Assembly (NCBI GenBank): GCA_002729495.1
Contig: PBYE01000064.1
Coordinates: forward strand, 1 to 64,000
Source: Chromatiales bacterium
GTDB taxonomy: Bacteria > Pseudomonadota > Gammaproteobacteria > Steroidobacterales > GCA-2729495
Reading direction: 5' to 3'
Length of the DNA stretch: 64,000 bases
The notes below the pieces were generated by a model, which was given only the letters and a program-made list of their open reading frames with translations, was not told the DNA's origin and ran no database searches. Numbering within the stretch: position 1 is the stretch's first letter; every line of letters begins with the position of its first letter. A program made the translations under genes and the position numbers. Below, piece after piece: positions 17,189 through 26,479 of the stretch.

Positions 17189-19837
17189 GTGGATCACACG
17201 TCAACCCTGACCGGTTTACAGCGGACCCTTAATGGTGCCCGCACGGCTAACGGTGTCGACGTTATCTACACCAAGCTGGCCGTAGACCTTCAGAACCTCA
17301 ACGATGAAAACTCCGTAAGCGTCGTCGAGGGCTGCCTCGATGTGATACGCGAAAGCACCGGTTGCGATTCGGTCTGCGTCGCAATATTTGACGAGGCGGG
17401 GGAAAAGATCGACCGGGTATTCTCGGCGCAGGCCGATTTCACTCGGTGCAACCCCGAGCAGCTGATAGGCGAGTTATTGGCTGACTGGCCATGGCTGTCC
17501 GAGCGGCTGGCACATTTACGCCTTATCGAGATGCTGGATACGGCGAATCCATCTGAATCCGAAGTCGAGGATGCCGAGAACCTGAACAGGTTACGGATTG
17601 CATCTGTATTGCTCATCGGGCTTGGCGTAAACGGGCGTATAGCCGGTTTTCTTGGCTTAATGCATGGTCAGCCGGCCACAGAATGGGAAGCCGACAACAA
17701 ACTGCTACTTAAATTACTTGGTTCCAGCCTGGCTTCCGGTATGGAACGCATGGAAATGCAGCGCGATTTCGCCGAACGGAATGAAGTTAGTGAGCTCCTT
17801 GTAGCTACAGCGCATGATGGCATGTGGGATTTCGATGCACAGAAAAACGAAATCACCTTTACACCCCAGTGGAAAGCCATGATGGGGTACAGCGACGAGG
17901 AACTTGCCAGGGCCAGGCCGGACTGGCGCAGATTGGTTCATGACGACGACCTCGCGCGGGTGCAGGCCGGATTACGCGAGCATCTGGCCGGCCACACTGA
18001 TATTTTTGAAAGCATTCATCGCATGCAGCGCCGCGATGGCGAATGGCGCTGGATGGATTGCCGGGTCAAGGCACTGACGGATGACGACGGACGTTTGCGA
18101 AGACTGATTGGGGTCGAGTGCGATATTACTGAGCGTAAGATTTACGAAGAGGCGTTGTTCCGTGAAAAGGAAAGCGCACAGATTACGCTGCAGTCCATTG
18201 GTGACGGTGTAGTGACCACCGACGCCGAGGGCTTTGTCGAGTACCTTAATCCCGTGGCACAGGAACTTACCGGCTGGAAAGTCGAAGACGCGATAGCACG
18301 GCCACTGGACGAAATTTTCCGCGGTTTCCACGAGGAGACCTGCGAACCGCTGGAAAACCCCTTGATTATGGCTATGAAGCGCAACCGGGCACTCAAATCA
18401 GTTCGGCCGACACTCCTGATACGCCGTGATGGTAACGAGCTTTATATAGAAAGCACCGCGTCACCGATACGCAACGACAAGGGTGATGTGTCCGGCGGCG
18501 TACTTGTATTCCATGATGTTAGTGAATCGCGTGAACTGAACAGGCGTCTCAGTTATCACGCCAGTCATGACATACTGACTGGTCTCGTCAACCGGCGTGA
18601 ATTTGAAAGCCGGGTTGACCGGTCGCTGAAGAGCGCACGTGCGGGGGAGACATCCTACGCGTTGCTCTACCTCGACCTGGATCGCTTTAAGATCATCAAC
18701 GATACCTGCGGTCACCAGGCAGGCGATACCCTGCTCAGCCAGCTCGGCGCATTACTGAAAGCCAAGATGCGCTGGCGCGACTGTTCGTCGAGACTGGGAG
18801 GGGACGAATTTGGTATGTTGCTGGAGAGTTGCACACTTGATGAGGCCATGCGTTCGGCTGAGAGCCTGGTAGCGGCAATAGACGAGTTCAAGTTTGATTG
18901 GGAAGATCGAAGTTTCAAGCTCACGGCAAGTATTGGTGTGGTTCCCATAACAGCTGAAAATGAAGACGTCGCATCGATTATTAATGCGGCCGACTCGGCA
19001 TGCCAGGCAGCCAAGGAGGCGGGCCGTAACCGGGTCCACAGTTTTGAGGAACATGATATCGACCTGATGCGCCGTCGACGTGAGATTCAATGGGCAGCGC
19101 GTATTAACAACGCGCTCGATGAAAACCGCTTCGATCTTTTCCGCCAGACGATCATGCCCCTGAAGGATACTGAGCAGGGGGAGCATTACGAGTTGCTGCT
19201 GCGGATGCGGGACGAAAACGGATCACTGGTATCGCCTGATTTGTTTATTACAGCGGCTGAGCGTTACGGCATCATGCCGAATGTGGACCGCTGGGTTGTT
19301 GAGAATGCGCTGCGCTGGCTTGTATCAGAGGCGGATGAGCGCGAGCGGCTGGCGATGTGTTCGATTAATCTTTCCGGGCAAAGCCTTGCCGATGACAAGT
19401 TTCTGCCATTTGTGATCGAACAGTTCCACCGCAGCGGTCTAGATGCATCACTGGTTTGTTTCGAGATCACCGAAACATCAGCAATTGCCAGCTACGCACA
19501 GGCCAACCGTTTTATCAATGCGCTCAAAGAGCTGGGCTGTTTGTTTGCACTGGATGATTTTGGCACGGGGCTTTCGTCATTTGGTTATCTCAAGCATTTC
19601 CCGGTGGATTTCCTGAAAATCGACGGCAGCTTCGTAAAAGAAATTCTCCATGACCCTATCGATCGCGAGATGGTGCGATCAATTAACGAGATCGGTCATC
19701 TGACAAACAAGCGCACTATCGCCGAGTTTGCCGAGAACGAAGAGATCATTACGATGTTGCGCGGAATGGGCGTTGACTATGCGCAGGGTTATGGGGTTTC
19801 TGAGCCCAAGCGTATCCAGCGTGCCGTGAATGGCTGA
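17189..19837 (+). CDS. GAF-PAS-PAS-GGDEF-EAL cyclic-di-GMP signalling protein
   Basis: A cytoplasmic 882-residue sensor. In order: a GAF-like domain (about 25-185), PAS/PAC (205-320), a second PAS (330-450), GGDEF (490-650) and EAL (660-880). The diguanylate cyclase motif RLGGDEF is intact near residue 535-541. The phosphodiesterase motif reads ELL in HYELLLRM near 668 in place of EAL; DDFGTG near 789, LKIDGSF and the downstream Glu residues are intact, so EAL activity remains plausible. GTG at 17189 is chosen for its AGGAG 11 bases upstream; an in-frame ATG at 17069 would add 40 low-similarity residues. It likely responds to a small ligand and controls surface attachment or motility. Confidence 0.9.
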   Translation: MDHTSTLTGLQRTLNGARTANGVDVIYTKLAVDLQNLNDENSVSVVEGCLDVIRESTGCDSVCVAIFDEAGEKIDRVFSAQADFTRCNPEQLIGELLADWPWLSERLAHLRLIEMLDTANPSESEVEDAENLNRLRIASVLLIGLGVNGRIAGFLGLMHGQPATEWEADNKLLLKLLGSSLASGMERMEMQRDFAERNEVSELLVATAHDGMWDFDAQKNEITFTPQWKAMMGYSDEELARARPDWRRLVHDDDLARVQAGLREHLAGHTDIFESIHRMQRRDGEWRWMDCRVKALTDDDGRLRRLIGVECDITERKIYEEALFREKESAQITLQSIGDGVVTTDAEGFVEYLNPVAQELTGWKVEDAIARPLDEIFRGFHEETCEPLENPLIMAMKRNRALKSVRPTLLIRRDGNELYIESTASPIRNDKGDVSGGVLVFHDVSESRELNRRLSYHASHDILTGLVNRREFESRVDRSLKSARAGETSYALLYLDLDRFKIINDTCGHQAGDTLLSQLGALLKAKMRWRDCSSRLGGDEFGMLLESCTLDEAMRSAESLVAAIDEFKFDWEDRSFKLTASIGVVPITAENEDVASIINAADSACQAAKEAGRNRVHSFEEHDIDLMRRRREIQWAARINNALDENRFDLFRQTIMPLKDTEQGEHYELLLRMRDENGSLVSPDLFITAAERYGIMPNVDRWVVENALRWLVSEADERERLAMCSINLSGQSLADDKFLPFVIEQFHRSGLDASLVCFEITETSAIASYAQANRFINALKELGCLFALDDFGTGLSSFGYLKHFPVDFLKIDGSFVKEILHDPIDREMVRSINEIGHLTNKRTIAEFAENEEIITMLRGMGVDYAQGYGVSEPKRIQRAVNG

Positions 19838-19852
19838 GTTCCGGTTTGGCGC

Positions 19853-20710
19853 TTACAGCATCTCAAAGCGCATTGACAGGTCGATGGCACGTATATCCTT
19901 GGTCAGCGTACCAACCGAAATATAATCGACGCCTGCCTCGGCTATACCCTGCACGCTGTCCAGGCTGATTCCTCCGGATGCCTCAAGCTTGATATTCGTA
20001 TCGATCTGATTGCGGAGGGCAACCGCCTCTGCCAGCATTTCCGGATCAAAATTGTCCAGCAGCAGCTGGTTAGCACCTGCTTCGATCGCCTCGCGTGCTT
20101 CATCCAGATTCTCAACCTCGACTACGATGGGTACATTCTCATTTTGCTTGAGCGCTGATTTAACTGCATTAGAAATGCTCCCGCAGGAAAGTATGTGGTT
20201 CTCCTTGATCAGGATTGCATCGTATAGTCCCTTGCGGTGGTTCATGCCACCGCCTGTTTTCACCGCATATTTTTGTGCCAGCCGAAGGCCGGGAAGTGTT
20301 TTGCGCGTATCAAGTATCGTTGCGCCCGTGTTTTCAATTGCAATCGAAAAAGCGCGGGTTGCTGTGGCCGAGGCTGACAGAGTCTGGAGGAAGTTAAGCG
20401 CGGTACGCTCGCCGGTAAGTAAAGGCCGTGCCGGGCCCTCGAGCTCACAGACTACCGAGCCCGCCTTAATGAGGTCGCCATCGGCCGCATTCCATCTAAC
20501 CCGGATATCTTTCGAGAGTTGCGTAAATACCTCTTCGAACCAGGGGCTGCCGCACAGCACTGCATCGTCTCGGACCTGAACAACCGCCCGCGCACGCTGG
20601 TCGTCAGGAACCAGCCGGGCGGTGATGTCGCCGCTGCCTATATCTTCGACGAGGGCATACTCCACATCCCGGATGATGCGGCTGGCCAGTTCCGGAGTGA
20701 TTTCAGTCAC
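19853..20710 (-). CDS. nadC: Nicotinate-nucleotide pyrophosphorylase (quinolinate phosphoribosyltransferase)
   Basis: A 285-residue NadC, full length. It converts quinolinate and PRPP to nicotinate mononucleotide in de novo NAD synthesis. Conserved stretches include ERTALNFLQTLSASAT, the DTRKTLPGLR block with the active-site Arg and Lys, KTGGGMNHRKGLYDAILIKE and the C-terminal LEASGGI. GTG start. It is a single gene on the minus strand, convergent with the cyclic-di-GMP protein gene 15 bases away; nadA and nadB are not in the window. Confidence 0.95.
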   Translation of the reverse strand: MTEITPELASRIIRDVEYALVEDIGSGDITARLVPDDQRARAVVQVRDDAVLCGSPWFEEVFTQLSKDIRVRWNAADGDLIKAGSVVCELEGPARPLLTGERTALNFLQTLSASATATRAFSIAIENTGATILDTRKTLPGLRLAQKYAVKTGGGMNHRKGLYDAILIKENHILSCGSISNAVKSALKQNENVPIVVEVENLDEAREAIEAGANQLLLDNFDPEMLAEAVALRNQIDTNIKLEASGGISLDSVQGIAEAGVDYISVGTLTKDIRAIDLSMRFEML

Positions 20711-20730
20711 AGTCGCAACGGGGCCAAAGC

Positions 20731-20760
20731 AAAGAGATCCCGGCAGTGCCGGGCCTCTTT
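20731..20760 (-). terminator. Hairpin with terminator-like form
   Basis: AAAGAG-AT-CCCGGCA-G-TGCCGGG-C-CTCTTT is an almost perfect palindrome with a 13-pair stem. The arm ends in CTCTTT on both strands, so it can act in either direction. It stands 20 bases after the stop of a short minus-strand reading frame (20780-20875) and 21 bases upstream of the nadC start, so on the minus strand it would end a transcript before nadC. Confidence 0.5.
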
Positions 20761-20779
20761 ACCCGTTATCGGCCGGTTC

Positions 20780-20875
20780 CTAGATAAAGTAGCCGTGATG
20801 AGCTCCTACCATGATCATCAGCATCGGGATAGAGAGCGGGCCCCGGGCGCCACACGTGCCCTTTAATGGATTCAT
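20780..20875 (-). CDS. Possible 31-residue small protein
   Basis: An ATG-to-TAG frame of 31 residues with a hydrophobic C-terminal half, LSIPMLMIMVGAHHGYFI. A purine-rich GGGGGA lies about eight bases upstream of the ATG, and a terminator-like hairpin follows 20 bases after the stop. These three features in the right order are the only evidence. The frame is short enough to arise by chance, and no family is recognised. Confidence 0.3.
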   Translation of the reverse strand: MNPLKGTCGARGPLSIPMLMIMVGAHHGYFI

Positions 20876-21088
20876 GATCGGCGTCCCCCGGGTTGTGTTT
20901 TAAGTAGTGCAACGTAGTCCGGTAAGGCATAATACCGGCCCCGCGCCCCGCTGTATGGCAGGAAGAATAGGCGAGCGGTACGTATAATTCAATTGTTCGG
21001 CGCAAGGCAGGTGTCCTCCCGGGCATGGCGAAGAGTCGAAGAGACCGCGGAAGTTAAACGGAATAACCCTGAGGTTTAAGGACGAATA

Positions 21089-21406
21089 GTGGATATCAAG
21101 GTAAGAATCGAACAGCAGCTCAATGAATTCCCGGTGTTGCTATACATGAAAGGAACCCCTGATTTTCCCCAGTGCGGGTTCTCCGCACAGGTGGTTGGAG
21201 CGCTCAAGCAATGCCAGAAACGCTTTGCCTATGTGAATATCCTGGAAGATGAGGAATTGCGCGAGGGGCTGAAAACATATTCTAGCTGGCCGACGTTCCC
21301 GCAACTGTACGTCAGCGGTGAACTGCTGGGCGGCTGCGATATCATTGTCGAAATGTTCGAAAGCGGGGAACTGCAGAAATCCCTGAATGTGGTCGAGGAA
21401 GGTTAG
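21089..21406 (+). CDS. grxD: Monothiol glutaredoxin, Grx4 type
   Basis: A 105-residue monothiol glutaredoxin with the CGFS active site in FPQCGFSAQ and the WPTFPQLYVSGELLGGCDI block that binds glutathione. Grx4 proteins hold and pass on [2Fe-2S] clusters together with BolA-type partners. GTG start with AAGGA upstream. The gene is convergent with rnt, four bases apart. Confidence 0.95.
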   Translation: MDIKVRIEQQLNEFPVLLYMKGTPDFPQCGFSAQVVGALKQCQKRFAYVNILEDEELREGLKTYSSWPTFPQLYVSGELLGGCDIIVEMFESGELQKSLNVVEEG

Positions 21407-21410
21407 AACG

Positions 21411-22070
21411 TCAGTCCTTGTCGCCTTCGTCCCTGGGAATAACCACCCGCCCGTCAAAAATTGGCTTGAAACTGTTTACGATCATGCAAAACAGATCGGC
21501 AGTGCGTTCCGCATCGTAGCTTGCCGAATGCGCCGAGTCGTTGTCCCATGCGATACCGGCAGCTTCGGCCATGCGTGCGAGCACGGTCTGGCCGTAGGCG
21601 ATGCCGCCCAGGGTGGCCGTATCAAAAACACTGAAGGGATGAAACGGACTGCGCTTAATAGCGGTACGTGCTATGGCCTCATTGAGGAAACCCAGGTCAA
21701 AGTGGGCGTTGTGTGCGACCAGTATCGCTCGCTTGCAACCGGTCTGACGAAGTTTCTGCCGGACTTCCTTGAATATGTACTGGAGGGCTTCTTTCTCACC
21801 TACTGCCGGACGCAACGGATGATCCGGGTCTATGCCCGTAATTTCAAGTGATGCCGGTTCTATGTTGGCACCCTCGAACGGGGTGACGTGGTAGCGGAAA
21901 CATTCTTCAGGTTGCAGCAGTCCCTGGTCGTCCAGGTCAACCGTCATCGCGGCGATTTCCAGTAACGCATCGGTCTTGCAGTTAAACCCGCCGGTTTCCA
22001 GGTCGACGACGATTGGCAGGAATCCTCGAAACCGTTTGCTAATAGGTGACTTGCTATCGTTTTCAGTCAT
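21411..22070 (-). CDS. rnt: Ribonuclease T
   Basis: A 219-residue DEDD-family 3'-5' exonuclease. The first acidic motif VDLETGGFN is near residue 22-30, HNAHFDLGF carries the second, and [14 protein letters not shown] near the C-terminus carries the third with its His. RNase T trims 3' ends of tRNA and other stable RNAs and is almost confined to Gammaproteobacteria, which supports the taxonomic call. It follows the M17 peptidase gene by five bases on the same strand. Confidence 0.94.
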   Translation of the reverse strand: MTENDSKSPISKRFRGFLPIVVDLETGGFNCKTDALLEIAAMTVDLDDQGLLQPEECFRYHVTPFEGANIEPASLEITGIDPDHPLRPAVGEKEALQYIFKEVRQKLRQTGCKRAILVAHNAHFDLGFLNEAIARTAIKRSPFHPFSVFDTATLGGIAYGQTVLARMAEAAGIAWDNDSAHSASYDAERTADLFCMIVNSFKPIFDGRVVIPRDEGDKD

Positions 22071-22075
22071 CTTGT

Positions 22076-23623
22076 TCAGCCTTTTGCAGTGCGTACAAGC
22101 CGCTCATGGTTGTCGAGCACGAGGCTGATGGCAAAGCGCGCACCGAAACCTGTAACTTCACCAGGAACCTGGGCGAGGCCGCCTTTGCGGCTGGCGGAGC
22201 TGAGATCAATGTGCACCCAGGCTGAACTGTCGGGCACGAATCGATCCAGGAATCGGGCCGCCTGGATATGGTCACCCCCACCCACCGGGGCGCATTGCAT
22301 GACATCGGCTACTTCACTGCGGAGTTCCTCATCAAAATCGTGATCCATCGGGAAGGGCCAGACCCGCTCGCCGCAACGGCGCCCGGTATCGATGAGCAGT
22401 TCGTTCAGGTCGGGGCGGTTCGTAAGCGCGCCACTGTAGCGCTCGGTCAATGCGGCAATACAGCTGCCTGTCAGCGTGGCAAAGTCCACTATTGCTTTTG
22501 GCTTTTCCTTTGCCGCCAGCGCAAGCGTGTCAGCGAGCGCCATGCGACCCTCGGCGTCCGTGTGGATCACTTCAATGCTGACCCCGTTGCTCGCGGTAAC
22601 GATGTCACGTGGTTTGTATGCATTGGCGCTTACACGGTTCTCCGTAATCGCAAGCCAGCAATCGATGGCAAATGGTGCTTGCAGGTCGGTCAGGGCAGCG
22701 AGTGTCGCCACTGCGACTGCACTACCGGCCATATCCTGGTGCATGTCGAGCATGCCCTTGAACGGTTTCAGGTTGTTGCCACCGGTATCAAAGATTATGC
22801 CTTTGCCCACCAGCGCAATTTTTGGCCTGACCACAGATTTTTTCGGCCGGTAACGGATATGTACGATTCCGGCATCCCGCATCGCGTTGCCCTGGCTCAC
22901 TGCAAGAAAAGCCCCCGCACCTGCTTTACTGAGTTTTGCTTCGGTCAGGAAACTGAGCTTCCAGCCCTTGTCCTTCGCCAGTGAACGCAATAACGCCAGG
23001 TAAGTTTTGGCATCGAGACAATTGGGCGGCTGGCTGGTCAGCCAGCGTACGAGGTTGGTCGCGTTTGCTTCGGCAAGTATCCGCCGCACATCGATACCGG
23101 TCTCATCTTTCAGGATGCGTACCGTGTTCAGTCGTTTCTGTTTAGTCGGCTCGCTTTTATATGTGGGCATTCGGAAACGATGGGCAGCCAGCGCCAGAAT
23201 CAATGACTCAAGGATGGCACCCTCGGTGGCCGGACTGAAACCGGCGACCAGGATAGCCACTGATGAAGGATTGTCACCGCATACATCGGCGGCAAGCCGA
23301 CCGCTAAAGCTGAGCCGATCGAAGGCACCGACTTCCTTTTTTCCATTGCCGGTTCCGGGTAACTTGCCGAGAGTGATACCGGCGCCGGAAGCATTCGCGA
23401 GCCGGGAACGAACGAGCACGTTCGCCGCCAGTCTCTTGCCGGCGAGTCCGCGCAGTCTCGTTCCGTCTGGGAGTTGCTTCCAGACGGATGCAGAGGGCTT
23501 CTCCGGGACGACGACGAGCAAATGCTCAGTTTTCCCGAGTAGCTTGCTTACAGGAGTGCGGGAGGGCTTGAGTACGCGTAATTCGGGCTGGGTTGGTAAC
23601 CGGGCAGTATTGGCTGCAGACAT
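22076..23623 (-). CDS. M17 (leucyl aminopeptidase) family metallopeptidase, PepA paralogue
   Basis: A protein of 515 residues from ATG 23623, or 535 from a GTG at 23683. The first seems better because homology begins soon after it. The catalytic half has [15 protein letters not shown] and [14 protein letters not shown] (usual NTDAEGR), with the two-zinc ligands Lys, Asp and Glu in place. These cytosolic enzymes remove N-terminal residues from peptides. The window also has canonical pepA at 53789, so this is a second, diverged copy. It lies five bases upstream of rnt and is divergent from aceE. Confidence 0.85.
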   Translation of the reverse strand: MSAANTARLPTQPELRVLKPSRTPVSKLLGKTEHLLVVVPEKPSASVWKQLPDGTRLRGLAGKRLAANVLVRSRLANASGAGITLGKLPGTGNGKKEVGAFDRLSFSGRLAADVCGDNPSSVAILVAGFSPATEGAILESLILALAAHRFRMPTYKSEPTKQKRLNTVRILKDETGIDVRRILAEANATNLVRWLTSQPPNCLDAKTYLALLRSLAKDKGWKLSFLTEAKLSKAGAGAFLAVSQGNAMRDAGIVHIRYRPKKSVVRPKIALVGKGIIFDTGGNNLKPFKGMLDMHQDMAGSAVAVATLAALTDLQAPFAIDCWLAITENRVSANAYKPRDIVTASNGVSIEVIHTDAEGRMALADTLALAAKEKPKAIVDFATLTGSCIAALTERYSGALTNRPDLNELLIDTGRRCGERVWPFPMDHDFDEELRSEVADVMQCAPVGGGDHIQAARFLDRFVPDSSAWVHIDLSSASRKGGLAQVPGEVTGFGARFAISLVLDNHERLVRTAKG

Positions 23624-23780
23624 TGAGCTGGCTTGACCTAAAAATGCTAAACCCGGATCATACCCCGGCTTTATGCTTTCCACCTTATACTAAAAGGTCG
23701 AAAAGGCCCATTGTATCGGCGTCGGTACCTTCTTCCGGTGAGCATCCGAGCGAACAAAAACACCGGCGAACAGAGTTCCC

Positions 23781-26459
23781 TTGTATAAAGTGACTAAATT
23801 CAATCGCTACGAAGACGACGACCCCCAGGAAACACAGGAGTGGGTCGAGTCGATTGATTCGGTGCTCCGTTCCTCGGGCCCGGAGCGCGCTCATTATTTG
23901 CTGGAGCACATGATCGACCATGCGCGTCGCTCGGGCGTCTACCTGCCTTACAGTCAGAATACGGCTTATCTCAATACCATCCCTTTGCCCCAGCAGTCCG
24001 AATATCCGGGTGACCGTGCGATGGAGCGGCGTATCGAAGCCTACATACGCTGGAATGCGATGGCGATGGTTGTACACGCTAACAAGGTTAGTTCGGAATA
24101 CGGAGGCCACATTGCCAGCTACGCATCTTCTGCCACGCTCTATGAAGTCGGTTTCAACCACTTCTGGCGCGCCGCCGATGCGGATCAGCGCGGCGATCTT
24201 CTTTACCTGCAGGGCCATTCATCGCCGGGCATCTATGCGCGCGCTTACCTCGAAGGGCGCCTGAGCGAGGATCAGCTCAACCATTTCCGCCGGGAAGTCG
24301 GCGGCAAGGGATTGTCTTCTTATCCTCACCCCTGGCTGATGCCGGATTTCTGGCAATTCCCGACCGTATCGATGGGCCTCGGGCCGATGATGGCAATCTA
24401 CCAGGCGCGGTTTATGCGCTACCTCGAGCAACGCGGTATTGTCGAGCCGTCTGACCGCAAGATCTGGGCATTTCTCGGCGACGGCGAAATGGATGAGCCC
24501 GAATCGATGGGTGCGCTCACCATGCCGGTGCGCGAGCGGCTGGATAACCTGATCTTCGTGATCAACTGCAACCTGCAGCGCCTCGACGGACCCGTGCGGG
24601 GCAACGGCAAGATCATCCAGGAACTTGAGTCGGCTTTTGCGGGCGCCGGCTGGAACGTAATAAAAGTATTGTGGGGATCGCGCTGGGACCCCTTGCTCGA
24701 GAACGACAAAGATGGGCTGCTTCGCCAGGTTATGGAGGAGTGCGTCGACGGTGAGTACCAGAATTTTAAGGCGATGGGCGGTGCCTACGTGCGCGAACAT
24801 TTCTTCGGCAAGTACGAGGAACTCAAGGAGATGGTCTCGCACATGTCGGACGAGGAAATCTGGCGGTTGAACCGAGGAGGGCTTGACGCCATCAAGGTGT
24901 ATGCCGCCTACGACAAGGCTAGCAAGCATGAAGGCCGACCGACTGTCATCCTGGCCAAGACCATCAAGGGTTACGGAATGGGCGAGGCCGGTCAGGGCAA
25001 GATGACGGCCCACCAGACCAAGAAACTCGGTCCGGACGATCTAAGGGAGTTCCGCGACCGTTTCAATATCCCGGTCTCCGACGACGAGATCGATGCTGTC
25101 CCCTATTACAAACCGGACGAGGACAGTGAGGAAATCCGTTATTTGCACGAGCGGCGTAAGGCGCTGTCCGGTTATCTGCCGGCACGCTACACCGAAGCGC
25201 CGCGGCTCAAGGTCCCTGAGCTCAGCGAGTTCAGCCAGCAACTCGAGGGCACGGGTGACCGCGAGATGTCAACCACGATGGCTTTCGTCAGAATCCTGAC
25301 GAAGCTGGTCAAGGACAAAACGATTGGTAAGCACATCGTGCCGATCGTTCCCGACGAGGCCCGCACCTTCGGCATGGAAGGCATGTTCCGGCAGATAGCA
25401 ATTTACTCATCGGGCGGACAGCTATACACACCGCAGGACTCGGGGCAGCTCATGTACTACCGGGAGGACAAGAAGGGGCAAATACTGGAGGAAGGCATTA
25501 ATGAAGCAGGCGCATTCTGCTCCTGGATGGCAGCGGCAACTTCTTACGCGAACCATGCGACCCAGATGATCCCTTTTTATATCTTTTACTCCATGTTTGG
25601 CTTCCAGCGTATTGGTGATTTCGCCTGGGCGGCCGGCGACATTCAGGCACGCGGGTTCCTGATCGGCGGTACGGCAGGGCGCACGACACTGGCGGGTGAA
25701 GGATTGCAGCACCAGGACGGGCACAGCCTGTTGTCATCATCCACTATTCCCAACTGCATTTCCTATGATCCGGCCTACGCCTATGAGCTCGCGGTGATCA
25801 TTCAGCATGGGATGCGCAGGATGCATGAAGAGCAGGAAAATATTTTTTATTACATTACCTGCATGAATGAAAACTACGTGCATCCTGCGATGCCGGATGG
25901 AGCCAGGGATGGAATTATCCGCGGGATGTACCGGTTGCGCGAGGCACAGACGGGCGATGATAAAAAGCGTGTGCAGTTGCTGGGTTCCGGTACGATACTG
26001 CGCGAAGCTGAGGCTGCCGCGGATTACCTGGAAAAGAATCATGGCATAGGGGCGGATGTCTGGAGCGTCACGAGTTACAGCGAACTGCGCCGCGATGGTC
26101 TGGATTGCGACCGGTGGAATACGCGCCACCCGACAAAACCGCCGCGCCAGAGTTACGTAGCGCAATGTTTTGCTGATGCGCCGGGTGCTTTTATTGCGGC
26201 TTCAGATTATATGCAGATAGTGCCGGACCAAATTCGTGAATGGGTGCCGGGTCGTTACATGGTGCTCGGCACAGATGGTTTTGGCCGTAGTGACTCAAGG
26301 CGGGCATTGCGTGAACACTTCGAAGTAAACAGCGACAACATCGTCATTGCGGCGCTGAAAGCACTGAGCGACCATGGCCTGATTGATGCCAAAATTGTTG
26401 CAAAAGAGATTGACAAGCTGGGCCTTGACCCCGATAAGCCAAACCCCGTGACATGTTAA
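23781..26459 (+). CDS. aceE: Pyruvate dehydrogenase E1 component (homodimeric)
   Basis: An 892-residue E1, close to the 887 of E. coli. It is the single-chain type of Gammaproteobacteria, decarboxylating pyruvate with thiamine diphosphate and acetylating the lipoyl group of E2. Visible blocks: GHIASYASSATLYEVGFNHF, the TPP motif GDGEMDEPES near residue 233 with NCNLQRLDGPVRGN following, and GMEGMFRQ. The start is TTG at 23781 or GTG at 23790; neither has a strong ribosome binding site. It leads the aceE-aceF-lpdA operon. Confidence 0.97.
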   Translation: MYKVTKFNRYEDDDPQETQEWVESIDSVLRSSGPERAHYLLEHMIDHARRSGVYLPYSQNTAYLNTIPLPQQSEYPGDRAMERRIEAYIRWNAMAMVVHANKVSSEYGGHIASYASSATLYEVGFNHFWRAADADQRGDLLYLQGHSSPGIYARAYLEGRLSEDQLNHFRREVGGKGLSSYPHPWLMPDFWQFPTVSMGLGPMMAIYQARFMRYLEQRGIVEPSDRKIWAFLGDGEMDEPESMGALTMPVRERLDNLIFVINCNLQRLDGPVRGNGKIIQELESAFAGAGWNVIKVLWGSRWDPLLENDKDGLLRQVMEECVDGEYQNFKAMGGAYVREHFFGKYEELKEMVSHMSDEEIWRLNRGGLDAIKVYAAYDKASKHEGRPTVILAKTIKGYGMGEAGQGKMTAHQTKKLGPDDLREFRDRFNIPVSDDEIDAVPYYKPDEDSEEIRYLHERRKALSGYLPARYTEAPRLKVPELSEFSQQLEGTGDREMSTTMAFVRILTKLVKDKTIGKHIVPIVPDEARTFGMEGMFRQIAIYSSGGQLYTPQDSGQLMYYREDKKGQILEEGINEAGAFCSWMAAATSYANHATQMIPFYIFYSMFGFQRIGDFAWAAGDIQARGFLIGGTAGRTTLAGEGLQHQDGHSLLSSSTIPNCISYDPAYAYELAVIIQHGMRRMHEEQENIFYYITCMNENYVHPAMPDGARDGIIRGMYRLREAQTGDDKKRVQLLGSGTILREAEAAADYLEKNHGIGADVWSVTSYSELRRDGLDCDRWNTRHPTKPPRQSYVAQCFADAPGAFIAASDYMQIVPDQIREWVPGRYMVLGTDGFGRSDSRRALREHFEVNSDNIVIAALKALSDHGLIDAKIVAKEIDKLGLDPDKPNPVTC

Positions 26460-26479
26460 GAGTGATGAGACAAAACTAA

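Larger units (their letters stand above)
20711..21088. other. 378-base intergenic region between nadC and grxD
   Basis: Apart from the hairpin at 20731-20760 and the possible small frame at 20780-20875, I see no supported gene. The region must hold the promoters of divergent nadC and grxD. AAGGA at 21078-21082 before the GTG at 21089 is a suitable ribosome binding site for grxD. Confidence 0.5.

Noticed and set aside
22268-23636. Long plus-strand frames across the M17 peptidase gene
   Set aside because: The minus-strand gene has intact catalytic motifs over the same range; the plus frames have no recognisable sequence.
24219-25013. 264-residue frame opposite aceE
   Set aside because: Antisense to the E1 gene and without any family pattern.
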